DNA of 32,434 nucleotides. It comes from Ignavibacteriales bacterium. GTDB taxonomy: Bacteria > Bacteroidota > Ignavibacteria > T3Sed10-11. Location: assembly GCA_003567775.1 (NCBI GenBank), contig PWYR01000046.1:1-32434 (forward strand), given 5' to 3'. The position numbers and the translations under genes are program-made. The notes below the pieces were generated by a model that had not been told where the DNA came from, searched no databases, and saw nothing but the letters and a program-made list of their open reading frames with translations. Shown here in pieces: positions 25,241-32,434 of this stretch (its first letter is position 1; each line of letters opens with the position of its first letter).

Positions 25241-25843
25241 ATGAAAACCACAAAGACTCAAAGACACGAAGATATTTTGGAAATGTTCAAAAAATCGGGG
25301 GCGTTGCTGGATGGCCATTTTCTTCTGACGTCCGGCAATCACAGTGATCAGTATTTTCAATGCGCTAAAGTATTGCAGTATCCCGAGTATGCCGGAAAGC
25401 TCTGCGGGATAATTGTCGATCGGTTTAAAGATAAAAGAATAGATGTTGTTGTTGCACCGGCTATCGGAGGGATCGTTGTCGGGCAGGAGGCGGCGCGGCA
25501 GCTCGGGGCGCGCTCGATCTTCGCCGAACGGAAGGACGGCGCGATGCAACTGCGTCGCGGATTCGAAATAAGCGCCGGCGAGCGGGTGCTTGTATGCGAG
25601 GATGTGGTAACTACCGGAGGATCGGTGTTTGAGGTGATTGATATAGTGAATCAAGAAGGAGGCGAGCTTGCAGGAGTAGGATATATTGTTGACCGGAGCG
25701 GGGGAGATGTGCGGTTTCCGGTTGCGGATCCTTCGGATCAGATTGCATGTTATACGACGAAAGCCGTGAAGTATTCGCCGGATGAGTGCCCATTATGCAG
25801 GAATGGAAGTGAGCCGGTAAAGCCGGGGAGCAGGGGGGTGTGA
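25241..25843 (+). CDS. pyrE: Orotate phosphoribosyltransferase
   Basis: The 200-residue protein has the PRPP-binding loop VLVCEDVVTTGGS at 116-128, GALLDGHFLLTSGNHSDQY near 20-38, and CPLCRNGSEPVKPGSR at the end. It makes orotidine 5'-phosphate in pyrimidine synthesis. GGAG (25228-25231) lies 9 bases before ATG 25241, supporting this start. The family usually begins near the residues DILEMF (11-16); the preceding MKTTKTQRHE is extra and is encoded by a CCACAAAGACTCAAAGACAC-type repeat. An ATG at 25283 is in frame but has no ribosome site. The stop overlaps the GTG of the Nudix gene. Confidence 0.94.
   Translation: MKTTKTQRHEDILEMFKKSGALLDGHFLLTSGNHSDQYFQCAKVLQYPEYAGKLCGIIVDRFKDKRIDVVVAPAIGGIVVGQEAARQLGARSIFAERKDGAMQLRRGFEISAGERVLVCEDVVTTGGSVFEVIDIVNQEGGELAGVGYIVDRSGGDVRFPVADPSDQIACYTTKAVKYSPDECPLCRNGSEPVKPGSRGV
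25247..25271 (+). repeat. Short dispersed-type repeat within the pyrE start
   Basis: The purine-rich tandem CACAAAGACTCAAAGACACG lies at codons 3-10 of pyrE, built from AAAGACnC units. Similar CACAAAGACACAAAGAC strings are common as scattered intergenic repeats in various bacterial genomes (recalled, not searched). Only one copy is in this window. Confidence 0.45.
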
Positions 25844-26382
25844 TTGTGAATCACAAACTCCTAAAACGCGAAATACTCCACAGAGGCGTCGTTTTCGATC
25901 TCATCGTCGATTATATCGAGTACCCTTCTGGCAACGGGTCGGTGCGGGAGGTTGCAAAACATCCGGGCGGAGCTGTTGTTGTGCCGGTATTCGATAACGG
26001 CGAAGTGCTGATGATTAAGCAGTTCAGGTATCCGATCGAAAAGATTATCTATGAACTGCCTGCCGGAAAATTAGACCCGGGTGAAGATCCCGAGCGTTGT
26101 GCACGCCGCGAACTTGAAGAGGAGACCGGCTACAAAGCCGAAACATACAAGAAGCTGACCGCATTTTATACTACTCCCGGCTTCTGTACCGAAAAGCTCC
26201 ACATCTATCTTGCAACCGGATTACATGAACTCAAGACCGGGCAGCAGCTTGAAGAAGGTGAGGAGTCTATAAAAATCGAAAAAATCTTCCTTCGAAAAGC
26301 GCTCGACATGGTCGCGACGGAAGAAATTGTGGATGGCAAAACGATTGTTGGATTGTTTTTGGCAGATATGAAATTAAGATAG
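25840..26382 (+). CDS. Nudix hydrolase, ADP-ribose pyrophosphatase type
   Basis: The 180-residue protein carries a complete Nudix box at about 76-98 (GKLDPGEDPERCARRELEEETG) after LPAG, with VREVAKHPGGAVVV and LMIKQFRYP upstream as in ADP-ribose pyrophosphatases. Acidic residues EEGEES follow in the expected loop near 148-153. It should hydrolyse ADP-ribose or a related nucleoside diphosphate derivative with magnesium. GTG 25840 overlaps the pyrE stop as GTGA; GTG 25846, seven bases after a run of six G, is an equally good start. It is the last gene of the run begun at 24630. Confidence 0.92.
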   Translation: MIVNHKLLKREILHRGVVFDLIVDYIEYPSGNGSVREVAKHPGGAVVVPVFDNGEVLMIKQFRYPIEKIIYELPAGKLDPGEDPERCARRELEEETGYKAETYKKLTAFYTTPGFCTEKLHIYLATGLHELKTGQQLEEGEESIKIEKIFLRKALDMVATEEIVDGKTIVGLFLADMKLR

Positions 26383-26405
26383 GGGACAGTTCAAAAACTA
26401 TCCCC
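26382..26405 (+). terminator. Stem-loop at the end of the Nudix gene
   Basis: GGGGA (26382-26386) pairs with TCCCC (26401-26405), and AGTT (26388-26391) with AACT (26396-26399), around a CAAA loop with one mismatch between the two stems. It begins within the stop codon. The T-tract after it is weak (ATTTCATT), so it may be an inefficient terminator or a small palindromic repeat. Confidence 0.5.
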
Positions 26406-26434
26406 ATTTCATTCATCCGATTTGCCAGCCAAAC

Positions 26435-26468
26435 TTCCATCACTCCATCATTCCATTATTCCATCATC
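26435..26468. repeat. TCCATCA/TTCCATTA low-complexity tandem tract
   Basis: Four imperfect units of TTCCATCAC / TCCATCA / TTCCATTA / TTCCATCATC stand in the gap between the convergent Nudix and Rossmann-protein genes. No coding use is evident. It resembles a decayed minisatellite. Confidence 0.55.
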
Positions 26469-26509
26469 TAATCATCACTCAACCCCATGCACCATGCCCC
26501 AAGCCCGCA

Positions 26510-28219
26510 TCATCCCTTCATCCGCAATCCCTTCTCTTCTTCGGTAAATATCCACCCGACAATCTTACCGGGATTTATCTTATCAAACTTATCCCAGTAT
26601 TGTGCATTGCGTAGATAGCGGGAACTGGTGTCGTTTTGAGGAATCTGTTTTACATAATCCATAATGATCTTGAATCGCTTCTGCCATATCTCGAAATTCG
26701 GTACTCGCAGGTCGATCCAGCCGTCATACGCCCAGCTATCGATATTTTCCTTGTTGATCGGGAGTTCGTTTTCACCACGGAACGGCGGAATTTTAATCTC
26801 GTTTCCGCGAAGTATTGTCTTCCCGTCAGGCAACAGGATCGGCAAACCGATTGATATTATCGCGCTGCGCAGGTCTTTATCTTTCTTGATAAGTGCATCG
26901 ATTTCCGAACTTAATTTTTTTGCGGAAGTTTTTACCACACTTTTCATGCTTCCTACAACAAGTCGCAGCAGATGTGCTTCGTACAGAAGCTTGGACAACC
27001 GGGGAGGGCCGAGTATTTCAAATGCAACGCTCTGTGTGTTGTGTTTCTTCTCGAGTTCCGACAACCGCACCATCGCCTGTTCGAACATATAACCCGCGCG
27101 GTACGTCGGCGGGAGCACGGAATTATCGAGAGAGTTGATGACATCGTAGCCGGTGTTCCCGCCGCGAATCTCATAAATAACCGCATCGGCGATCTCCTCC
27201 GGAGTGACAAACTCCATTTGTCCCGGCGTGGATATCGCTTCGAACTCACCCAGCGAAAATGTTCCGTTCTCGCCCGTATCGATGTAAACGTTTTTTAATG
27301 TGCCGTTGAGTTTCTCGCCGTAATTCTCTCCCTTTAATAGGAGATTCCCTTTTAACGGTACGGCTTTTTCGGGCGGACAATCGGTCAACTTGATCGGTAC
27401 ACCCCGCTTGCGTATCTCACCGTAATCGATTCTCTTCCAGGCAATAGCCGCCGTCGGTTTTATTTCTTTAATGATAGCACTATCGGGAGTTCTGCCAAGC
27501 ATGAAGAGCAGCAATGTATGCGCGCCGGCTACGGCAGTTTTGCCGAGCAATACCTGCGACGGGCGTTCTTCGCTGTGCGTATAGGGAATGTTGAATCCCA
27601 TACCGCCGGAACCGCTCGTGCCGATCTTGGTATATATTGTTGTATTGAACTCCTTAAAGGCGCGATACAATATTTGAATGTGCCGGATAAGCTGCGGCAT
27701 ATACAGAGTGCAGAGGAGCCGTTGGGACGCTTCGATCAGTGCTTCAGGATCTCCCGATTCTCTGGCTTTGGAAATTTTCTGTACGACATTGCGTGAGCTC
27801 TGAAAAATATCCTGATATGCAATAGCCGTAGCCGAGTTGATGCAATCTATGACAACATCGGGTTTATGTTTTTTAAAAAGATGATAGATGGTCGATCGAT
27901 AAAATAGATCATCCTTGAGGTCGTCTATAATATCGCTGATCATCTCGAGCCGGCGTTTTTCATTGCCGAGAATCTCATCACGCGGGAGATCCTTAAATTC
28001 GTTCCGGACAAAGATATTACCCCACCACGGGACGAAAAAGTTTTTACCCGCTTTCGGGTATTCCCTTCGAAGCTCGGCTACTGCCTCTTCAGCTTCTTCT
28101 TTTTTTAAAGATGTCACGATGATCTGTTTCGGTTTCTCATGCATTATTTTGCGGATGACCGTGGAGCCGACAAGTCCCCACCCGCCAAGGACAAGAACTG
28201 TTTTATTTTTGATATCCAT
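26510..28219 (-). CDS. Large NAD(P)-binding Rossmann-fold protein, function unknown
   Basis: The 569-residue protein opens with VLVLGGWGLVGSTVIRKIM (about 8-26), a GxxGxxG dinucleotide site of the extended-SDR/epimerase kind, followed by HKPDVVIDCINSATA (near 114-128) at the position of the fourth strand. Beyond this are a YTKIGTSGSGGMGFNIPYTHSEE segment (about 195-217) and a long C-terminal part without a recognised domain. It is about twice the size of common epimerases. No signal peptide or membrane helix is seen, so it is probably cytoplasmic. I do not recognise the family, and the neighbours (convergent Nudix gene, divergent DUF547 gene) do not hint at a pathway. Confidence 0.8.
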   Translation of the reverse strand: MDIKNKTVLVLGGWGLVGSTVIRKIMHEKPKQIIVTSLKKEEAEEAVAELRREYPKAGKNFFVPWWGNIFVRNEFKDLPRDEILGNEKRRLEMISDIIDDLKDDLFYRSTIYHLFKKHKPDVVIDCINSATAIAYQDIFQSSRNVVQKISKARESGDPEALIEASQRLLCTLYMPQLIRHIQILYRAFKEFNTTIYTKIGTSGSGGMGFNIPYTHSEERPSQVLLGKTAVAGAHTLLLFMLGRTPDSAIIKEIKPTAAIAWKRIDYGEIRKRGVPIKLTDCPPEKAVPLKGNLLLKGENYGEKLNGTLKNVYIDTGENGTFSLGEFEAISTPGQMEFVTPEEIADAVIYEIRGGNTGYDVINSLDNSVLPPTYRAGYMFEQAMVRLSELEKKHNTQSVAFEILGPPRLSKLLYEAHLLRLVVGSMKSVVKTSAKKLSSEIDALIKKDKDLRSAIISIGLPILLPDGKTILRGNEIKIPPFRGENELPINKENIDSWAYDGWIDLRVPNFEIWQKRFKIIMDYVKQIPQNDTSSRYLRNAQYWDKFDKINPGKIVGWIFTEEEKGLRMKG

Positions 28220-28378
28220 ACGTTCATTCTCTCGGTTAGTTTACGTGGAAGGTTTACCAGTAAAAATATACAAAAAATTAAATTGAATATGAAATTTTGC
28301 ACAATTAAAGAAACTTTACGATATTAATATGTTGTTATTTTTTCACACCGTAACAATTGATTGTTTAGCTATAAACTT

Positions 28379-29179
28379 ATGATTCTGAATAACGGCACAC
28401 TGGTTGTAACCGAGTCTCCGAATACCGTCGGTGACATACGGGACGTATTATCACGAATTCTTGAAACTTATTTTATTCCCAACGGTACACCGGAATATGA
28501 TAAAATCCGGCTTAGTCAGGAGTATAACACCCTCATAGAGTGCGTACGGTTTTTACAAATATTTAACCCCACAGAGATTGAATCCAACAATCAGAAAAAA
28601 GCATTCTGGATTAATCTGTACAATCTGTTGACTATTCATAGCATTGTTCATTTCCAGATAAAACTTACTGTCTGGGAACGCCCGAATTTCTTTTTCTCGG
28701 CGGAATATAATATCGGCGGCTACCGGTTCAGTTTATACGATATTGTCCACGGTATACTTCGCGGAAATCGCCGCCGGTGGTGGTTTTTCCCGCCGCCGTT
28801 TCGGGGTTTTGATCCACGGATACGTTTTGCGATAAATGAACTTGATCCCCGGATTCATTTTGCGCTTCACTCGGGCTCGCGTTCCTGCCCGCGGCTTGCA
28901 GTTTACCCGGCGGATCGGATCGACGAAGATCTCGACGCCGCTGCCCGTCGGTTTATTAATAGTAATAAGTTTATCTATGACAAGCAAACCAAGATCTTGT
29001 CTTGCTCGAAAATATTTAAATGGTTCGCGCAGGATTTCGGGAAAACAAAGATTGAACGGCTTGTGTATCTTGCACAATTTGTGGACGATGACGAAATTCG
29101 GAAGGATATACAGGAAGAAGCATCGGCAGTCTCGGTTAAATATCTGCCTTACGATTGGCACCTGAATTCTTCTGAATAA
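28379..29179 (+). CDS. DUF547 domain protein
   Basis: The protein shows the DUF547 pattern: [20 protein letters not shown] (about 79-98), [14 protein letters not shown] (about 121-134), then [39 protein letters not shown] (about 157-195). The conserved [11 protein letters not shown] has the family's Cys. The function of DUF547 is not established. I use ATG 28379; a TTG at 28361 adds six residues, and neither has a clear ribosome site. There is no signal peptide, unlike many DUF547 proteins, which are exported. The D-lactate dehydrogenase gene follows 20 bases later. Confidence 0.83.
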   Translation: MILNNGTLVVTESPNTVGDIRDVLSRILETYFIPNGTPEYDKIRLSQEYNTLIECVRFLQIFNPTEIESNNQKKAFWINLYNLLTIHSIVHFQIKLTVWERPNFFFSAEYNIGGYRFSLYDIVHGILRGNRRRWWFFPPPFRGFDPRIRFAINELDPRIHFALHSGSRSCPRLAVYPADRIDEDLDAAARRFINSNKFIYDKQTKILSCSKIFKWFAQDFGKTKIERLVYLAQFVDDDEIRKDIQEEASAVSVKYLPYDWHLNSSE

Positions 29180-29199
29180 ATATAATTTACGGGAGGAAT

Positions 29200-30207
29200 A
29201 TGCGTATTGCAATGTTCAGCACCAAAGGATACGATAAAACTTTTTTCCAGGCGGAGAACAATAAATACGGGCATGAAATTGCCTATCTCGAAGCGCGATT
29301 AACTGCACAAACTACCCGGCTTGCGGATGGCTATCCTGCTGTTTGCGTCTTTGTAAACGATATTGTAGATGCAGAAATACTAAGCGATCTTGTCGGAAAA
29401 GGTGTTTCATTGATTGCATTACGCTGCGCCGGATTCAACAATGTCGACATTAAAGTTGCTCACGAAATCGGCATTAAGGTGGTGCGTGTTCCTGCGTACT
29501 CGCCGCATGCCGTTGCCGAACATACGGTCGGACTTATGCTTGCCTTAAATCGAAAAATACATCGTGCGTATGCTCGCGTACGCGAAGGTAATTTTGCGCT
29601 GGACGGATTGCTCGGTTTCGATATGCGCGGTAAAACGGTCGGTATTATTGGCACCGGCAAGATCGGTCAATGTGTGTCGGAGCTGTTGCACGGATTCGGC
29701 TGCCGGCTGCTTGCACACGACCCGTACCCGAATCGGGATTTAATAAATCTGGGGGTTGAATATGTTTCACTTCGTGATTTGTTTATGCAATCCGATATAA
29801 TTACGCTGCATTGCCCGCTCATGCCGGAGACCTATCACATTATCGACGATGCCGCCATGAGAATGATGAAGCAAGGAGTGATGCTCATCAATACGAGCAG
29901 AGGCGCGCTCATCGATACACCTGACGTTATCGACGGTTTGAAAGACGGCAAGATAGGGTATCTCGGACTCGATGTGTACGAAGAAGAGGGAGATTTGTTT
30001 TTTGAGGATCTTTCGGATAAAGTAATCCATGACGATGTGTTTTCACGATTGCTTACATTCCCGAACGTTATCGTCACCGGACATCAGGCATTTTTTACAA
30101 GCGATGCAATGAAAAGTATTTCCGCAACCACTTTATCGAATATCAGCGCAATCGAAAATGGTGAACCGTGTGAAAACGAAGTAACGATTGAACACATTAA
30201 ATCTTAA
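29200..30207 (+). CDS. ldhA: D-lactate dehydrogenase (2-hydroxyacid dehydrogenase family)
   Basis: The 335-residue protein has RCAGFNNVD (75-83), the NAD site [10 protein letters not shown] (148-157) and the catalytic trio Arg 234 (NTSRG), Glu 263 (YEEE) and His 295 (GHQAFFT), each one position from the numbering of well-studied D-lactate dehydrogenases. [20 protein letters not shown] is also typical. It reduces pyruvate to D-lactate with NADH, so some fermentative capacity is likely. GGGAGGA lies just before the ATG. The gene converges on the ABC permease gene, and their stops overlap by 4 bases. Confidence 0.9.
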   Translation: MRIAMFSTKGYDKTFFQAENNKYGHEIAYLEARLTAQTTRLADGYPAVCVFVNDIVDAEILSDLVGKGVSLIALRCAGFNNVDIKVAHEIGIKVVRVPAYSPHAVAEHTVGLMLALNRKIHRAYARVREGNFALDGLLGFDMRGKTVGIIGTGKIGQCVSELLHGFGCRLLAHDPYPNRDLINLGVEYVSLRDLFMQSDIITLHCPLMPETYHIIDDAAMRMMKQGVMLINTSRGALIDTPDVIDGLKDGKIGYLGLDVYEEEGDLFFEDLSDKVIHDDVFSRLLTFPNVIVTGHQAFFTSDAMKSISATTLSNISAIENGEPCENEVTIEHIKS

Positions 30208-31046
30208 TAATCGGTGTTCCGGAATTTCAGGTATCCAAGCAGAAAGAAGAACATCCCCGATAAGAACGAATACACAAACGGCATAATATCGAATCCGTTT
30301 TCGACCGGTGGCATCTGCCGTTCAAATATTCCGATTAGCTGTTGAATCATCGGTTGCACTTGCGGAAGCAGATAGTGAAGTATGGTAAACGAAATCTCAG
30401 CGGTTTTGGTCTGGAGGAATCCCAGCGGAATATTCTGATACGAAACTATAACATCCGAAAAAATGAACAGGTGTAAATAAACGACTATGAGCACCACCCC
30501 GATGTTGCGTGAAATAACAGCGAAGAACGATGCCATTGCATAAATGATCGCAAAGAACAAAACGCTCAGGAGCCATACATACAAAACCGAAGGATTCCAA
30601 AACCCTGTCTTAAATCCGACTATAAGAAACATACCGGCAAAGAAATAGAACATCGCGGCGCCGATGGCGGAAACGCCGCCGAGATATTTAGCAAATAACA
30701 AATAAAAACGTGAGATCGGTTTCGATAAATAAATATCGATTGTTCCTCGTTTAAGAAATGACGGGATGATGCCGGCTGTTGCGAACATCCCGAAGAGCAT
30801 CATTCCCACCAATGAACCGCCTATAGTGACAATAAATATCATAGGGGAGGGATCGAACATACTGTTTTCTATCGGTATCTCGTTTCCGAATATATAGAGC
30901 ATGACCGGAACACCGTCGGTATATTCAACCCGCAATCCAAGCAGCACGGTAAGCATAATTATTGTACCGATTGCGAGATATATCAGAAGGGTAATTCTCT
31001 TGATCGAATCGTATACAGTATTCCAGATTATTGCCAGTAATTTCAT
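30204..31046 (-). CDS. ABC-2 type transporter permease
   Basis: The 280-residue protein has about six hydrophobic helices: near 17-37, 68-90, 113-145, 158-180, 185-205 and a final one near 260-275. A periplasmic loop lies between the first two. [16 protein letters not shown] after the second helix resembles the coupling region of ABC-2 permeases. Its start overlaps the stop of the ATPase gene as ATGA, so the two form one exporter. The substrate cannot be told; NosY/NatB-like exporters have this shape. Confidence 0.87.
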   Translation of the reverse strand: MKLLAIIWNTVYDSIKRITLLIYLAIGTIIMLTVLLGLRVEYTDGVPVMLYIFGNEIPIENSMFDPSPMIFIVTIGGSLVGMMLFGMFATAGIIPSFLKRGTIDIYLSKPISRFYLLFAKYLGGVSAIGAAMFYFFAGMFLIVGFKTGFWNPSVLYVWLLSVLFFAIIYAMASFFAVISRNIGVVLIVVYLHLFIFSDVIVSYQNIPLGFLQTKTAEISFTILHYLLPQVQPMIQQLIGIFERQMPPVENGFDIMPFVYSFLSGMFFFLLGYLKFRNTDY

Positions 31047-31978
31047 ATTTTCTGTTCTTCATTGATAAGATTAATGAATGAATCTTCCAGGGTCGATTTA
31101 CGCTGTGACATACTTTTTACAAATATGCCGTTTGACCGGAGTGTGTCGAGGACCGAGTTAACCGTCTCTTTACTTTCTGCCGCGATATAGAGCGTCCCGT
31201 TTTCAAGCCGCACCGAGGCGTCGATAGATTTTATTTTATTCAGGAGGGTATCATCTATGTTTCCGTCATATTTAATTTCATACTCATCTCCCGTTGTTGT
31301 GAACTCATCGACCGCGCCGCTTTTGAGTACCTGTCCTTTTTTCAGAATCGCTACCCGATCCGAGATTAGTTCGACTTCCGAAAGTAAATGTGAGTTCAGG
31401 AAGATTGTTTTTCCTTCGTTTCGCAACCGTTTCAAAATATCGCGTATTTCTTTTCTTCCAACCGGATCGACCCCGTCGGTAGGTTCGTCTAGAAACAGTA
31501 TTTCGGGATCGTTGATCAACGCTTGCGCAAGTCCGATGCGTTGCAGCATTCCTTTGGAGTATTTCTTGATTTTCATTTTTCGCCACTGGGTCATGTTGAC
31601 AAGATGAAGCAGGTTGTCGACCCGTTTGGAGAGAAGGGAGCGGTCGATGCCGGAAAGTGTGCCGAAATATCGAAGCACTCCTTCTCCGCTGAAATGCATG
31701 GGATATCGGTGGTTCTCGGGAAGAAATCCGACTTTCTTTTTATTGTAGTGACGTGACACCGGTTCGCCGAATAACAAAGCGTTGCCTGAAGTAGGATATG
31801 TAATACCAAGCAGGATGCGAACGAATGTAGTTTTTCCCGCACCGTTCGGCCCGAGCAAACCGAAGATTTCACCTTTCGATACATTGATCGAGACATCGTC
31901 AAGCGCGCGCACCTCGAACCGTTTCATCAGCCCGGATGTGAAGATTTTAGTAAGGCCTTGTGTTTCAATTGGATTCAT
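31043..31978 (-). CDS. ABC transporter ATP-binding protein
   Basis: The 311-residue protein has Walker A GPNGAGKT (43-50), the signature as YSKGMLQRIGLA (140-151, the YSKGM form common in ABC-2 exporters), Walker B ILFLDEP (160-166) and the switch His in LNSHLLSE. About 85 residues follow the nucleotide domain, ending in a small accessory domain as in drug and sodium exporters of the CcmA/NatA group. It precedes and is translationally coupled to the permease gene. Confidence 0.93.
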   Translation of the reverse strand: MNPIETQGLTKIFTSGLMKRFEVRALDDVSINVSKGEIFGLLGPNGAGKTTFVRILLGITYPTSGNALLFGEPVSRHYNKKKVGFLPENHRYPMHFSGEGVLRYFGTLSGIDRSLLSKRVDNLLHLVNMTQWRKMKIKKYSKGMLQRIGLAQALINDPEILFLDEPTDGVDPVGRKEIRDILKRLRNEGKTIFLNSHLLSEVELISDRVAILKKGQVLKSGAVDEFTTTGDEYEIKYDGNIDDTLLNKIKSIDASVRLENGTLYIAAESKETVNSVLDTLRSNGIFVKSMSQRKSTLEDSFINLINEEQKI

Positions 31979-31992
31979 AGATTACCAATACA

Positions 31993-32004
31993 TTTACCGG
32001 TAAA
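31993..32004. promoter_or_regulatory. Perfect 12-bp palindrome before the ABC exporter genes
   Basis: TTTACCGGTAAA is perfectly symmetric and begins 15 bases upstream of the ATPase start at 31978. It could be an operator in the leader. A single short palindrome may also be chance. Confidence 0.35.
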
Positions 32005-32117
32005 GTGATCTGAATTTGTCGAACTTTAGAGTAACGAAAACTCAGAGAAAAAACAAGCACGTTGATGAATTTTTTATAATATACGGATCAAGCAACAATG
32101 TGTTTCATTACTCATAT

Positions 32118-32167
32118 AAAAAACCCGCTACTACCATCACAATGTGTAATGATGGGTGATAGCGGGT
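32118..32167 (-). terminator. Terminator of the T9SS cargo gene
   Basis: On the minus strand ACCCGCT (32167-32161) pairs with AGCGGGT (32129-32123), with further pairing of ATCA/TGAT inside, followed by a T-run (complement of 32118-32123). It lies 30 bases after the stop of the right-edge gene. Confidence 0.85.
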
Positions 32168-32197
32168 ATTATAAACAATAGATTGAAATATGTACGG

Positions 32198-32434
32198 TTA
32201 TTTCATCAAAACCATGCGCCCCACTTTGGAGACCGAGCCAACCTCTTCATTCGCTACCGTTAACCGGTAAATATATACCCCGCTGGGAAGTATTCTCCCC
32301 TGAACATTATCCGAATTAAATTCAACCTGGTGAATCCCCGCCTGCAATTCATCGTTGACAAGCGTTGTTACCTTTTGTCCGAGTATATTGTAAACATCAA
32401 GCGTCACGAACGATTGTCTGTCGAGATGATATCG
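32198..32434 (-). CDS. C-terminal T9SS type A sorting domain of a secreted protein (partial)
   Basis: The frame is open to the window edge; 78 residues are visible. They are a textbook type A sorting domain: VTLDVYNILGQKVTTLVN, then GIHQVEFNSDN, then LPSGVYIYRLTV, and a tail ending in GRMVLMK. Such a domain directs a protein from the periplasm through the type IX secretion system to the cell surface or medium. The cargo's own function lies outside the window. The tail and the PorZ-like gene together argue that this organism has a T9SS. Confidence 0.9.
   Translation of the reverse strand, partial: RYHLDRQSFVTLDVYNILGQKVTTLVNDELQAGIHQVEFNSDNVQGRILPSGVYIYRLTVANEEVGSVSKVGRMVLMK

Noticed and set aside
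26393-26509. CRISPR array in the TTCCATCA tract
   Set aside because: Units are 7-10 bases, adjacent without spacers, and no cas gene is near.

Overview
The window reads as chromosomal DNA from a Gram-negative bacterium of the Fibrobacterota-Chlorobiota-Bacteroidota (FCB) superphylum. I infer this from a PorZ-like double-propeller protein with a C-terminal sorting-type domain (9207-11471), a second partial protein ending in a type IX secretion (T9SS) type A sorting domain (right edge, minus strand), a DUF3276/PUR-domain protein (11546-11824), a BatA-type membrane VWA protein, and two Omp85-type outer-membrane barrel fusions. An Ignavibacteria/Chlorobi/Kryptonia-like or related candidate lineage is plausible, but I cannot fix the phylum by eye. 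I see no tRNA, rRNA, CRISPR array, intact transposase or prophage.

Layout. 1-1375: end of ptsI, then a bifunctional phosphoglucose/phosphomannose isomerase. 1389-1913 (minus): a DUF2442/DUF4160 module whose DUF4160 gene is frameshifted, with a palindrome lying across its promoter. 2218-6186: an outer-membrane protein joining a zinc-peptidase domain, a TolB-type propeller and an Omp85 barrel, followed directly by a BamB-like PQQ-propeller lipoprotein. 6229-7747: two tandem Crp/Fnr regulators, about 69% identical. 7765-11824: PHP phosphoesterase, lumazine synthase, PorZ-like protein, and a DUF3276 protein followed by a strong terminator. 11909-14715 (minus): DUF971 protein, small charged protein, a decayed GxxExxY gene, and urocanate hydratase. 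14936-17585: NtrC-type sigma-54 activator, convergent with hflX one base apart. 17642-19810 (minus): BatA-like protein. 19943-22690: patatin-POTRA-barrel protein. 22719-24463: methyltransferase and radical SAM protein, overlapping by 4 nt. 24630-26382: pterin carbinolamine dehydratase, TPR protein, pyrE and Nudix hydrolase in a tight run. 26510-28219 (minus): large Rossmann-fold protein of unknown role. 28379-30207: DUF547 protein and D-lactate dehydrogenase. 30204-31978 (minus): ABC-2 exporter pair. 32198-32434 (minus): end of a T9SS cargo protein.

Themes. Several genes concern the outer membrane and protein export: protease-propeller-barrel plus lipoprotein, patatin-barrel, PorZ-like protein and T9SS cargo. 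The first pair is the best candidate for an undescribed working unit. The rest is mostly housekeeping metabolism and regulation. Small decayed or selfish elements (DUF4160, GxxExxY, short dispersed-type repeats) sit in the gaps; one repeat-like sequence appears to have become the start of pyrE.
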